Positions 1-9,011 are shown, counted from the stretch's first letter. The stretch is DNA of 64,000 nt from Prostheceraeus crozeri (GCA_907163375.1 CAJQUW010005537.1:146196-210195); one strand, 5' to 3'. Made by a program: numbers and translations. The notes: a model not told the origin generated them from the sequence alone.

Positions 1-1
1 T

Positions 2-286
2 AATAATCCTGGTAAGGAGAGGAAAGTATTTCCCAATCTAGTCATCAATGATATTTTGCTCCCACCTTGGGATAGTAGAGTGAATCAACACTATCATGAA
101 GTCACGAAACGTTTTAAGGATTTGTGTGTTCCTATTTTGTCTGTTCGTTGTAGTAGCTACGTTCATAACCAATGCTTCTTTCCTCCTTACCTCAACACTG
201 CCAAAGTCCTATATGGTTATCATTGCTCGCTATATGACAGTTACCAGCTGTATCTATTTTATCTGTTTCAAACCATTGATTTGTAA
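2..286 (+). CDS. Mirror copy of DEDDh exonuclease, C-terminal part
   Basis: This is the C-terminal portion of the exonuclease gene described at 3,187-3,735, on the opposite arm of the palindrome. It opens inside the gene because the window starts here. The stretch HCSLYD, which fits the ExoIII H-x4-D motif, is present, and the stop is at 284-286. The other arm reads HCSLHD, so the two arms are close but not identical. An AATAAA lies about 25 bases after the stop. The upstream part must lie left of the window. Confidence 0.7.
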   Translation, partial: NNPGKERKVFPNLVINDILLPPWDSRVNQHYHEVTKRFKDLCVPILSVRCSSYVHNQCFFPPYLNTAKVLYGYHCSLYDSYQLYLFYLFQTIDL

Positions 287-479
287 TGCATGCTTGTTAC
301 AGTTATTCAATAAATGTTATTATGCGAAGAGTTGTTGTTATCATGCAACGGATGGGTTAGATGAAGGGTGATCATATCTTTTTCAAATGACTGTGGAACA
401 TTGATTTCCATGATGAAGATTTAAACAGTTAGATTTGATGACGAATAAGATTTACTAGTTTGCAAGTTAGACTAAGCGT

Positions 480-3030
480 TCTATTATTTGTAAATGAAAG
501 ATATAGTTTCAACAGTTTACAGATTAAAAATAAAGTTTCAATAGTGTATGTGTTAGAAATAAAGTTTAAGCTGTTTCTATGTTAGAAATAAAATAAAGTT
601 TCAACAGTGTGTACGTTAGAAATAAAATTTTAGCTGTTTATATGTTAGAAACAAAATAAAGTTTCAACAGTTTACAGATTACAAAATAAAGTTTCAACAG
701 TGTGTACGTTAGAAATAAATGAAAGTAAGAACTTCATCGTATGAGTATTCAAAGCATGTTTTGTAAATCAAATGTGTGTAGTACTGACATGATAGAATCG
801 CGTTAGAAATAAAGTTTCAGCCGTTTACAAGTTAAAAATAGAGTTTCAACAGTGTGTACATTAGAAATAAAGTTTTAGCTGTTTATATGTTAGAAACAAA
901 ATAAAGTTTCAACAGTTTACAGGTTGAAAAATAAAGTTTCAACAGTGTGTGCGTTAGAAATAAATGAAAGTAAGAACTTCATCGTATGAGTATTCAAAGC
1001 ATGTTTTGTAAATCAAATGTGTGTAGTACTGACATGATAGAATCAAATGAACTTGACAAACGCGTTTGTCAAGCTTGATTCTATCATGTCAGTACTACAC
1101 ACATTTGATTTACAAAACATGCTTTGAATACTCATACGATGAAGTTCTTACTTTCATTTATTTCTAACGCACACACTGTTGAAACTTTATTTTTCAACCT
1201 GTAAACTGTTGAAACTTTATTTTGTTTCTAACATATAAACAGCTAAAACTTTATTTCTAATGTACACACTGTTGAAACTCTATTTTTAACTTGTAAACGG
1301 CTGAAACTTTATTTCTAACGCGATTCTATCATGTCAATACTACACACATTTGATTTACAAAACATGCTTTGAATACTCATACGATGAAGTTCTTACTTTC
1401 ATTTATTTCTAACGTACACACTGTTGAAACTTTATTTTTCAACTTGTAAACTGTTGAAACTTTATTTTGTTTCTAACATATAAACAGCTAAAACTTTATT
1501 TCTAACGTACACACTGTTGAAACTTTATTTTTAACTTGTAAACGGCTGAAACTTTATTTCTAACGCACAAAGCGCTTAAACTTTATTTCCATCATACACA
1601 CTATTGAAACTTTATTTTAATCTGTAAACTGCTGAAACGATATTTTTTCATTTACAACTAGTAGAACGCTGAGTCTAACTTGCAAACTAGTAAATCCTAC
1701 GATCTTGTCTTACAAACAGTTATACCTTTCTTTCTAGCATATAAACTGTTATACCTCTATTTCTAACATACAAGCAGTTAAAACTTTATTTCTAACTTAC
1801 AAACAGATAAAATTTTATTCCCAACGTACACACTGTTGAAACTTTATTTTTCAGCTTGTAAACTGTTGAAACTTTGTTTTGTTTCTAACATATAAACAGA
1901 TAAAACTTTATTTCTAACGTACACACTGTTTGAAACTTTATTTTTAACTTGTAAACGGTTGAAACTTTATTTTATTTCTAACACACACACACACACAAAC
2001 AGTCATAACTTTATTTCTAACGTACACACTATTGAAACTTTATTTTAATCTGTAAACTGTTGAAACGATATTTTTCATTTACAACTAGTAGAATGCTGAG
2101 TCTAACTTGCGAACTAGTAAATCCTACGATCGTACTTTACAAACAGATAAAACTTTATTTCTAACGTAGACACTGTTGAAACTATATTTTAACTTGTAAA
2201 CGGTTGAAAGTTTATTTCTAACGTACACACTATTGAAACTTTATTTTTAATTTGTAAACTGTTGAAACTTCATTTTATTTCTAACATACAAGCTGATAAA
2301 ACTTTATTCTTAACATACGCACTATTGAAGCATTAGTTTTAACTTGCAAACTATTGAAACTTTATTTTTAACTTGTTAACGGTTGAAACTTTGTTTTATT
2401 CTAACATACAAACAGATAAAACTTTATTTTTAACTTTTAAACTGGTGAAACTTCATTTCATTTCTGACATACAAGCAGATAAAACTTTATTCTTAACTTG
2501 TAAACTGGTGAACCTTCATTTTTATTTCTAACATATAAACAGATAGAACTTTATTCTTAACATACACACTATTGAAACTTTATTTTTAACATGCACACTG
2601 TTGAAACTTTATTTTTAATCTACAAACTGTTGAAACTTTATTCTATTTCTAACACACAAAAAGCTGAAACTTTATTTTTAACATACACACTATTGAAACT
2701 TTATTTTGTAATCTGTAAACTGTTGAAACTATATCTTTCATTTACAAATAGTGGAACTTTTAGTCTAACTTACAAACTATTAAATCCCGCAATCTTATTT
2801 TTACAAACGATGTAACTTTATTTCTAACGTACACACTGTTGAAACTTTATTTTTTAACTTGTAAACTCTTGAAACTTTATTTTATTTCTAACATAGAAAC
2901 AGCTTAAACTTTATTTCTAACACATACACTATTGAAACTTTATTTTTAATCTGTAAACTGTTGAAACTATATCTTTCATTTACAAATAATAGAACGCTTA
3001 GTCTAACTTGCAAACTAGTAAATCTTATTC
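480..3030. repeat. 29-bp AT-rich minisatellite with AATAAA in every unit
   Basis: Tandem 29-bp units alternate between two types, CTTTATTTCTAACGTACACA... and CTTTATTTTTAACTTGTAAA..., each ending in a GTTGAAA-like string. Read in the sense of the flanking exonuclease genes (plus strand left of 1,062, minus strand right of it), most units contain AATAAAGTTT, so each exonuclease copy runs into an array of polyadenylation-like hexamers. A short (AC)n run lies near 1,982-1,998. Similar units recur at 5,590-6,130 and 43,260-43,640. Confidence 0.9.
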
Positions 3031-3186
3031 GTCATCAAATCTAACTGTTTAAATCTTCATCATGGAAATCAATGTTCCACAGTCATTTGAAAAAGATATG
3101 ATCACCCTTCATCTAACCCATCCGTTGCATGATAACAACAACTCTTCGCATAATAACATTTATTGAATAACTGTAACAAGCATGCA

Positions 3187-3735
3187 TTACAAATCAATGG
3201 TTTGAAACAGATAAAATAGATACAGCTGGTAACTGTCATGTAGCGAGCAATGATAACCATATAGGACTTTGGCAGTGTTGAGGTAAGGAGGAAAGAAGCA
3301 TTGGTTATGAACGTAGCTACTACAACGAACAGACAAAATAGGAACACACAAATCCTTAAAACGTTTCGTGACTTCATGATAGTGTTGATTCACTCTACTA
3401 TCCCAAGGTGGGAGCAAAATATCATTGATGACTAGATTGGGAAATACTTTCCTCTCCTTACCAGGATTATTACAAAAAATGCGTATAACATTGAAAGCAG
3501 CTAACCATCGTTTAAAGTCAATAAGAAGAGCAGTCTCACAAGAAAAGCCATAGTCTTGCAAATATTTCAGATTAAGTCCATGAATGTGTTTTCTCGCCCA
3601 TTGATCAACATTAGGATCACAGTTGGCATGTTGATGATAGACACTAACAATCTGATATGTCCAATTGTTCATAGCAATAGCACTGAGCTCCTGCACAGGT
3701 TCACCCTCACAATCCATAAAAATGATGATAGAAGC
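3187..3735 (-). CDS. DEDDh (DnaQ-fold) 3'-5' exonuclease-like protein
   Basis: The reading frame opens at a good splice acceptor (TTTTAG then GCTTCTATC) and reads ASIIIFMDCEGEPVQELSAI, a hydrophobic strand followed by D-x-E as in ExoI of DnaQ/TREX-type nucleases. The start of an ARKHIHGL region follows, then conserved NDILLPPW, and near the end HCSLHD, which fits ExoIII H-x4-D. The internal ATG at 3,717 would start inside the first strand, so the true start is probably in an upstream exon that I could not place. By family the protein should remove nucleotides from DNA 3' ends, in replication, repair or end processing. An AATAAA follows the stop, unlike the neighbours that end in histone-like hairpins. 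Fold assignment is by motif only. Confidence 0.65.
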   Translation of the reverse strand, partial: ASIIIFMDCEGEPVQELSAIAMNNWTYQIVSVYHQHANCDPNVDQWARKHIHGLNLKYLQDYGFSCETALLIDFKRWLAAFNVIRIFCNNPGKERKVFPNLVINDILLPPWDSRVNQHYHEVTKRFKDLCVPILSVRCSSYVHNQCFFPPYLNTAKVLYGYHCSLHDSYQLYLFYLFQTIDL

Positions 3736-3769
3736 CTAAAACGGAAATTTACACATCTAAGGAAACGTT

Positions 3770-3895
3770 CTATAACATATCACAAAATGAAGAATTACAT
3801 CGATGCTTTTCACGACAAAATACACAAATGATATGATGGCAACGAAGAAGTAAAATGTATCTAATAAGACCACGTCCACGACACTCAAAGCACAT
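3770..3895 (-). CDS. Short RING-finger-like ORF (41 aa)
   Basis: Starting from the ATG at 3,895 the peptide has C-x2-C, eleven residues, then C-x-H-x2-C-x2-C, and a final C-x4-C. Apart from the last spacing this is the RING order of zinc ligands (C3HC4 type). It lies between the DNA-binding-like gene and the exonuclease on the same strand. It may be a stand-alone ubiquitin-ligase-like peptide or an exon spliced to a neighbour. RING proteins usually act as E3 ligases; the role here is inference. Confidence 0.4.
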   Translation of the reverse strand: MCFECRGRGLIRYILLLRCHHIICVFCREKHRCNSSFCDML

Positions 3896-3929
3896 AAGCG
3901 AATTGTCATAGGGTAGAGTTAGGAAAGGA

Positions 3930-4701
3930 TTAGCAATTCTCTTTCCTTGACTTGCGTTTGGAAGTAGCATTCTTGCCCGACTTGCGCTTCGTACCACCCC
4001 CGTTAAGGATTTCGTCAATAATGTCATCTACGCTGGGTGGCTTTGGAATATATAGGATGGATTCAGTGTATATCGAGAGAGAGGCTATTTTGTTATCCTT
4101 GTGCTGACCATAATATAGTCCATTCACTTTGAAAATGATATCCCAAGTACCTTCTCCGAGCTCATCACATCTGATGGGTATTGATTGATCTCCATCCTTT
4201 TTATAATAACTACACCAAAGTGATAATGGTAGGCAAATTTGATTGCCATCCCAAATCTTTCTATAGGGAGTATCCTTTTCATCTCTCGCCTTCCACTCTT
4301 GAGTTGGAGTAGGAATGTCCATATTTAATGTCACGTACTCTTCAATAATGTCAAGTTGGTGGCGAATGTACGGACTCACGGGGATGAGTATGTAATCCCC
4401 ATACTGATTGCTCAATATCTTCACATCAGTGGAAGGGAGCATTCCCGTTCGCAGTACTACGCTGTGATCCTCATGACGCAAGACTTGTTTAAATTTACGC
4501 TCTAGCGGTGTAGGATTATGTACCTTTGTTGTTTCTTCCACTGGTCTCAGCTGTAGATGATCTGATTGTAGCGAACCTTGTAACGTTTGGCCACCATTTT
4601 GTCCTGTCAGTGTAGTAGATGTAGAAGATGCCTGAAAATAAAAAATATTCTATCAAGTTTACGTTCAAGGGAGGAGAGGGAGGAAAGTAGCGACTTACCA
4701 T
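3930..4701 (-). CDS. Possible OB-fold DNA-binding protein; first exon is only the ATG
   Basis: Exon 1 carries only the start codon (4,699-4,701) and is followed at once by GTAAGT. A 67-bp intron (4,632-4,698) ends in TTTTATTTTCAG, and exon 2 continues in frame to a stop at 3,930, giving about 234 residues. The N-terminus is Ser/Thr/Gln-rich. The middle has GEGTWDIIFKVNGLYYG followed by SLSIYTESILYIP, a beta-rich pattern that could be an OB fold. The last 30 residues are Lys/Arg-rich. A basic tail and beta core fit a nucleic-acid-binding protein, perhaps ssDNA-binding, beside an exonuclease. No family was recognised with certainty. Confidence 0.6.
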
Positions 4702-4799
4702 TTTAGTTGGATAATATAACAGGGATGTAGAGAGAGAGAATGTGCGTCCGTCACTTGTACGATTCAACGATGGAATGATTCTCACTGTGGAAGGCTCTC

Positions 4800-4807
4800 T
4801 ATTTATA
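4800..4807 (-). promoter_or_regulatory. TATA box (TATAAATA) of the DNA-binding-like gene
   Basis: TATAAATA lies about 100 bases upstream of the ATG-only exon, with an initiator-like TCATTCC about 25-30 bases downstream. The intervening leader is short and CT-rich. Confidence 0.6.
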
Positions 4808-4896
4808 AAGGAATGCTTGATTCTCATTAGACAACAATCCTCATTGGAGAATAGCATCAAGTTGATTCCCACTCTCACCGATGCTTCATTCGCCCG

Positions 4897-5247
4897 CTAG
4901 CGCTCATCGTCTCCTTTCACCGTCTCGACTAAAGCTCTATTGTATTCTTCCGTTGATAGGTGTGGTAAAACACGGGTGGGCAAATGTGTGTCGTCGCGCC
5001 ATTGATAATAATACTCCAACAGTAGGCGACCATGCTTGAATACGCGCCTTGGATATTTCAGCAAAGTCTCATCAATCAATTTCCTACTTTGAGCCACACT
5101 CATGAATACAATGTGGCAGACAAGCTCGTTGTGGGGGAGGGTGTGGGCATACACCAATGGTTGAATGTAGGTCGTAAGCATATCATCATTCATCATGAGT
5201 TGGAAGCCTATCACTGAAGGCAGCTCGACATACGTCCTTAGAGTCAC
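4897..5247 (-). CDS. Hypothetical protein, about 116 aa, start unresolved
   Basis: The open frame has no ATG near its 5' end; it opens at a GTG directly after an AG that could be a splice acceptor, so the N-terminus is not known. The protein is mixed, with a Tyr-rich LLLEYYYQWRDD segment and an acidic C-terminal tail. No family was recognised. Its 3' end lies about 90 bases upstream of the next gene's TATA box, so the genes here are tightly packed on one strand. Confidence 0.4.
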   Translation of the reverse strand: MTLRTYVELPSVIGFQLMMNDDMLTTYIQPLVYAHTLPHNELVCHIVFMSVAQSRKLIDETLLKYPRRVFKHGRLLLEYYYQWRDDTHLPTRVLPHLSTEEYNRALVETVKGDDER

Positions 5248-5365
5248 CTAAACAATGTCCTCCATGCTCTGGGAAACTACCTGCGCCATCGGCTGAATCG
5301 CTCCTCTCGTCGTCAAAAGAATGTACATAGCTCATGCACTCCAACTCTCTCAGTGCTGTAGGCGT

Positions 5366-5373
5366 ATTTTATA
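5366..5373 (-). promoter_or_regulatory. TATA box (TATAAAAT) for the 5.2-kb gene
   Basis: TATAAAAT is followed about 30 bases later by a purine-rich leader and an ATG near 5,330. It is one of nine or more TATA boxes in the element copies, each just upstream of an open frame or an untranslated exon. Confidence 0.5.
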
Positions 5374-5589
5374 CCACCCCTACGCTCCTCTGGTATTAAC
5401 TTTCGTTTAGCAAAAAGTCGTCATGAAATTTCAACGACGGAGTAAAAGTTTGAGATGATACACTCCTGGCAAACTAACTCATGAAGTAGCTTTGCTGTGA
5501 TACATTTCTATCTGTAAACATATGGCAATGTTAAAGTGAATCTAAAACTTTTCAGCTTATTAATTGTTCATCGTTGCATCAACGCTTTA

Positions 5590-6130
5590 ACTCGTGAATA
5601 GTTATAATTTTATTTTAATTTACACTTAGTCTAACTTGTAAACTAGTAAATCTTGCGATCTTATTTTTACAAACAGTTATACCTTTATTTCTAACATACA
5701 CACTATTGAAACGTTATTTCTAACTTTTAAACTCTTGAAACTTCATTTTGATATACAAACAGCTAAAACTTTATTTCTAACGTACACACTATTGAAACGT
5801 TATTTCTAACTTGTAAACTCTTGAAACTTCATTTTGATATACAAACAGCTAAAACTTTATTTCTAACGCATACACTATTCAAACGTTATTTCTAACTTGT
5901 AAACTCTTGAAACTTTATTTTGATATACAAACAGCTAAAACTTTATTTCTAACGTATACACCATTGAAACTTTATTTTTTAACTTGTAAACTCTCGAAAC
6001 TTTGTTTTTGATATGCAAACAGCTAAAACTTTATTTCTAACGTATACACCATTGAAACTTTATTTTTAACTTGTAAACTGGTGAAACTATATCTTTCATT
6101 TACAAATAGTAGAACGCTTAGTCTAACTTG
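5590..6130. repeat. 29-bp AT-rich minisatellite, second array
   Basis: The units match those at 480-3,030 (CTTTATTTCTAACGTACACA...). On the minus strand, the sense of the gene at 6,758-7,015, they contain AATAAA. The array lies downstream of that gene's histone-like 3' signal and conserved block. Confidence 0.8.
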
Positions 6131-6149
6131 TAAATCTTATGACACTTCA

Positions 6150-6600
6150 TATGGGTGATGATGGTAGATGAAATAGTGTTAAATAAAATTAAGATAGCTT
6201 ACATGATTCTGGGATAGCAATCGACTGCGATCCATGTGTAAAGAGCTTGTTAGACTACGGAAGAGAGAAGTGTGTTATGTTGCGTGTGGCGCGTGAGTGT
6301 CCTCCCATTTCATTCCATTCATCAATTCGTCTCATTGATAGAAACAGGTAGACCTCATGGTTCTCATAACGTATGCAATAGAAAGTTTTAGGCAACCTTC
6401 GACAGTTGGCTAAATGTCGCCCTGGCGCGAATGCATACTACGTTGAGACAGAGGCAATCACTTCCAAACATGACGCAGAGAGGTTAAACAAGATTGACCA
6501 TTGCCGAATGTCCCTTGCGGTATACATAGCTACGGGTTTCACCGCCGCCCTTTACAGGAACGCCCGTCGAAAGGAAGTATTACACCGAACTTCATTTGCA
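6150..6600 (-). other. Conserved noncoding block downstream of histone-like 3' signal
   Basis: This stretch of about 430 bp is alignable by eye to 37,250-37,620 (plus) and 48,290-48,700 (minus); shorter relatives lie at 34,780-35,060, 48,830-49,020 and 63,630-63,860. Landmarks in gene sense are an ACGGAGA/TTCGGTRTAAT region, TCAACGTAG, a TTAGCTATCT-like string, ATGAG near the end, and CTTCTCTCTTCCGTAGT. It always follows a gene's 3' signal or an intron. The open frame on its other strand is not conserved between copies. Confidence 0.65.
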
Positions 6601-6707
6601 ACGTTCAAGTTGACTGATAGCAGATTCAACCTAATGATAGTATTCGCCAGTCCGAAGACTGCCCAGGGCAAACCGCGTGGAGGTTCTATCATGTCTTGCC
6701 CCATGGT

Positions 6708-6723
6708 GGCCCTTAAGAGAGCC
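6708..6723 (-). terminator. Histone-type mRNA 3' stem-loop (copy 1)
   Basis: On the minus strand GGCTCTCTTAAGGGCC folds into a 6-bp stem (one U-G pair) with the 4-nt loop CTTA. CCATC precedes it, and ACCA, TGGGG and CAAGA follow. Replication-dependent histone mRNAs have a 6-bp/4-nt stem-loop, ACCA or ACCCA, then a CAAGAAAGA-like U7 target. It lies about 35 bases past the stop of the gene at 6,758-7,015, inside a conserved 145-bp segment (6,597-6,742). Confidence 0.7.
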
Positions 6724-6757
6724 GATGGTTCATTCTCGGGGTGTGAATTTAAGTTGA

Positions 6758-7015
6758 CTATTGGCTGGAATAGTCAATGGGTATGACGGTTAGGTTGTCA
6801 TAGACCCTATACCGCCTAGGTCGTGCTGGTGCATCTGGCACCTTTCGGATGCGAGTGCTATTTGGAGTCCACACCCCATCCGTCCAAACGATCTTCTTGA
6901 TCTTCCCCTTCTTATCATCCTCTTCATCCCACTCGTCGAGGATGATGAACTCGGGAATGGCGTTGTCTTCATCGATGAAGACGGGAATGCTGTTGGCAGG
7001 AGACGTTGCTTCCAT
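6758..7015 (-). CDS. Hypothetical acidic/basic protein, 85 aa
   Basis: This ATG-started frame has a complete small-gene layout: a TATA box 41 bases upstream, a short leader, the ORF, and a histone-like stem-loop just past the stop. The N-terminal half is acidic (EWDEEDD) and is followed by a Lys-rich patch (KKGKIKK) and an Arg/Pro-rich segment. No family was recognised. Size and charge would fit a small DNA- or histone-interacting protein, which is inference from composition only. Confidence 0.6.
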   Translation of the reverse strand: MEATSPANSIPVFIDEDNAIPEFIILDEWDEEDDKKGKIKKIVWTDGVWTPNSTRIRKVPDAPARPRRYRVYDNLTVIPIDYSSQ

Positions 7016-7055
7016 CGTGACTTGAAATTGAATGAGAAGCGCTACACTCTTCTGG

Positions 7056-7063
7056 CTTATATA
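7056..7063 (-). promoter_or_regulatory. TATA box (TATATAAG) for the 85-aa gene
   Basis: TATATAAG lies 41 bases upstream of the ATG at 7,015, followed by a leader with CTTCTCATTC that could be the initiator. Confidence 0.65.
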
Positions 7064-7236
7064 GGGTTTTCAACAATGAATTGCTCAACAGCGAATCAGA
7101 ATGCTTCAGGGATAGCAATCGACTGCATAACGTTCAAGTTGACTGATAGCAGATTCAACTTAATGATAGTATTCTCCAGTCCGAAGACTGCCCAGGGCAA
7201 ACCGCGAGGAGGTTCTATCAAATCTTGCCCCATGGT

Positions 7237-7252
7237 GGCCCTTAAGAGAGCC
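7237..7252 (-). terminator. Histone-type mRNA 3' stem-loop (copy 2)
   Basis: GGCTCTCTTAAGGGCC with the same flanks lies about 30 bases after the stop of the gene at 7,282-7,548. The conserved segment spans about 7,127-7,273. The downstream box reads CAAGATTTGA here instead of CAAGACATGA. Confidence 0.7.
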
Positions 7253-7281
7253 GGTGGTTCGTTCTCGGGAGTAACGTCATC

Positions 7282-7548
7282 TTACACCCTACCAATTCTG
7301 CTGAGAGAGTCTTTGACTCTCTCTTTGGTAGCAGTGTCGACTTCCACACTAACTGGCACAAGGCTAAAAAGTGGAATGTAGCGCCATTCCGTTGGATTGA
7401 CAACAGTTGCTGTCATCGGATTGCCAATCCGAGCAAGATTATTGTGGACTCTGTCTTGCTCCTCTAGCCTGACAAACTCCTCAAATAAATTTCGCGGCCT
7501 TAAGTGCGGTCCGCGAGGAGAGCTGACTTGACTGTTCGGCGTCTGCAT
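7282..7548 (-). CDS. Hypothetical protein, 88 aa
   Basis: The gene starts at the ATG at 7,546-7,548, 32 bases downstream of a TATATAAA box, and ends just before a histone-like stem-loop. The protein is charged, with an N-terminal Ser/Pro/Arg stretch and a predicted helix (NLFEEFVRLEEQDRVHNNLARIG). No family was recognised. It is the middle of three same-strand genes (6,758-9,011), each with its own TATA box and its own histone-like 3' end, so they are separate transcription units. Confidence 0.6.
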   Translation of the reverse strand: MQTPNSQVSSPRGPHLRPRNLFEEFVRLEEQDRVHNNLARIGNPMTATVVNPTEWRYIPLFSLVPVSVEVDTATKERVKDSLSRIGRV

Positions 7549-7579
7549 GATTGAAATGAAATGAAATGAGAGGCAGTGG

Positions 7580-7587
7580 TTTATATA
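7580..7587 (-). promoter_or_regulatory. TATA box (TATATAAA) for the 88-aa gene
   Basis: TATATAAA lies 32 bases before the ATG, leaving a very short leader with three ATTTC-like repeats. Confidence 0.65.
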
Positions 7588-7712
7588 CCCCTCTAACGCG
7601 ACGCAACGTTCAAGTTGACTGATAGCAGATTCAACTTAATGATAGTATTCGCCAGTCCGAAGACTGCCCAGGGCAAACCACGTGGAGGTTCTATCATGTC
7701 TTGCCCCTAGGT

Positions 7713-7728
7713 GGCCCTTAAGAGAGCC
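7713..7728 (-). terminator. Histone-type mRNA 3' stem-loop (copy 3)
   Basis: GGCTCTCTTAAGGGCC followed by ACCTAGGGG and CAAGACATGA. The segment 7,603-7,745 is conserved with the other copies. It lies downstream of the 388-aa gene and after a 60-bp putative 3'-UTR intron (7,781-7,840; donor GTAAGT, acceptor TTGCAG). Confidence 0.7.
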
Positions 7729-7844
7729 GATGGTTCGTTCTCGGGAGTGAATTGATGGGGTGGTGAAGGCGGGCAAAGATCTGCAATGAAAATGATATGT
7801 ATTAGAATAGGATATACTATCTTATTTACTTTTCACTTACCAAG

Positions 7845-9011
7845 TTAGCCATCCTTTGGCAGTCTCGCGCGCTTCCGAATAGAAAATTTGTGGAGATGGC
7901 CGCGCATTCTCAGGCTGGCATGTAGGCATTTTTTCGTCGGATGGCCGTTATAACAAATGATGGACTCGTCTAGATTTTGATTCACGAGTACTTCGCCGTC
8001 CAAATGATTATCCCGAATAGGGATGTGAAACTCAAACAACCTACCCTCATTCACACGATTCCACTCATCCCTCATGCGCTCCAACTTCTCATACGCCTGC
8101 CTCTCATCACCACGCCGAGCCACAGTCCTCTCCAACTCAACATTCCTCGCTCTCAACACACTCATCTCCTTCATCATCTCCTCAAACTTCGCTTCTGCAT
8201 CTCTCATTCTTCTCTCCGCAGCACTCGCCCTCTTCTCACACTCATCATTCTTCTCTTCCAACTCTCGCGTCTTATTCTTCAAATCAGTCACACTACGCCT
8301 CATTCGAATATTCTCATCCGCTACCTCCTTCGACTTCAGTTCCTTCTTTTTCAACTCATCCAACTCCTTCACAACTTCATCCTTCACCTTCTTCAAACTC
8401 TCATACTTATTCACCAACAAATCATGCGCCATCTGCTGCGAAACATGCCTCTTCTCTTCATCCTTCAACCACCTCGCCGACTGCTTACGTATCCCACCAC
8501 TCTTCACTTTTGGGGAAGATGAGCTCTTCGGGGGGTCGGTGATGACAATGTTTGACACCTCCGACGACGAAGAGCTCAACTTCCTCACACGCTTCCTCAC
8601 ACGCTCCCTATCTAAATCCACATCATCCTCATCATCACTCTCAAGCACTCTCTTTCGCCCAATCTCAGCCTCCAACGACGCAACTGCTCTCGCCAACTCA
8701 TCATTCTCAACAACATTCTCAACCTTACCCTCTCGCTCTATCGCCAACATTCGCTCCCTCTCTTCCACAATCAACTGCGTGAATCTCAAGTCATTCACCA
8801 AACCTCCACTACAGTCAGCATGCACTCTGTAAAAACGCGCCTCATCCTCATCACCCTTCAACACTCTACACTTCACACACGCAACCCTATTCAGGATAAT
8901 CATGTGGTCGGTGCCCGCCTTCTTGACATGAGCCTTGGCGTCCGCACTGTGATTAATTCGCCCACATGTGCACATCTTGATATGAAATTTACGGTTATTG
9001 TCATTAGCCAT
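7845..9011 (-). CDS. Cys/His N-terminal module plus long coiled coil, 388 aa
   Basis: Residues 1-75 hold spaced Cys/His residues (CTCGRINH, CVKC, H-x2-C) that could bind zinc. Residues 90-310 are strongly charged with heptad-like Leu/Ala/Val spacing, a long coiled coil, with Ser-rich and Lys-rich linkers. The last 65 residues carry an FHIPI...C-x-N-G...KKCLH module. The gene at 35,830 has the same order: Cys/His module, coiled coil, LHIPL...CLH module. The start follows a spliced leader (acceptor near 9,031), and the stop sits just before a putative 3'-UTR intron and a histone-like stem-loop. Function is unknown; the layout suggests a dimeric nucleic-acid-binding or scaffold protein. Confidence 0.75.
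   Translation of the reverse strand: MANDNNRKFHIKMCTCGRINHSADAKAHVKKAGTDHMIILNRVACVKCRVLKGDEDEARFYRVHADCSGGLVNDLRFTQLIVEERERMLAIEREGKVENVVENDELARAVASLEAEIGRKRVLESDDEDDVDLDRERVRKRVRKLSSSSSEVSNIVITDPPKSSSSPKVKSGGIRKQSARWLKDEEKRHVSQQMAHDLLVNKYESLKKVKDEVVKELDELKKKELKSKEVADENIRMRRSVTDLKNKTRELEEKNDECEKRASAAERRMRDAEAKFEEMMKEMSVLRARNVELERTVARRGDERQAYEKLERMRDEWNRVNEGRLFEFHIPIRDNHLDGEVLVNQNLDESIICYNGHPTKKCLHASLRMRGHLHKFSIRKRARLPKDG

Larger units (their letters stand above)
1..3472. repeat. Large imperfect palindrome, centre near 1,062
   Basis: Bases 1-1,062 read on the reverse strand match 1,063-3,472. The centre is a perfect 16-bp palindrome (GACAAACGCGTTTGTC, 1,055-1,070). Both arms end in the same exonuclease gene, pointing outward from each arm toward the centre at its 3' end. 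The right arm is about 1.35 kb longer because its 29-bp minisatellite has more units. The left arm runs off the window, so the full palindrome is larger. It could be the joined ends of two inverted terminal repeats, a head-to-head concatemer junction, or an assembly artefact; the unequal arms argue against a simple read-through artefact. Confidence 0.9.

Noticed and set aside
480-3030. CRISPR array
   Set aside because: The 29-bp units are contiguous variants of each other without unique spacers, in eukaryotic DNA.
6758-7015. Calling the 85-aa acidic/basic protein a histone chaperone
   Set aside because: Only composition supports it; no motif was recognised.
6406-7381. Plus-strand frames of 126 and 119 aa that share FKLTDSRFNLMIVF
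   Set aside because: They read the antisense of the conserved 3' segment that carries the histone-like stem-loop, so their similarity is that of the RNA signal.
7977-8832. Long plus-strand open frames (up to 252 aa)
   Set aside because: They are antisense to the coiled-coil gene at 7,845-9,011; their Ser/Phe/Leu-rich make-up mirrors its Glu/Lys/Arg codons.
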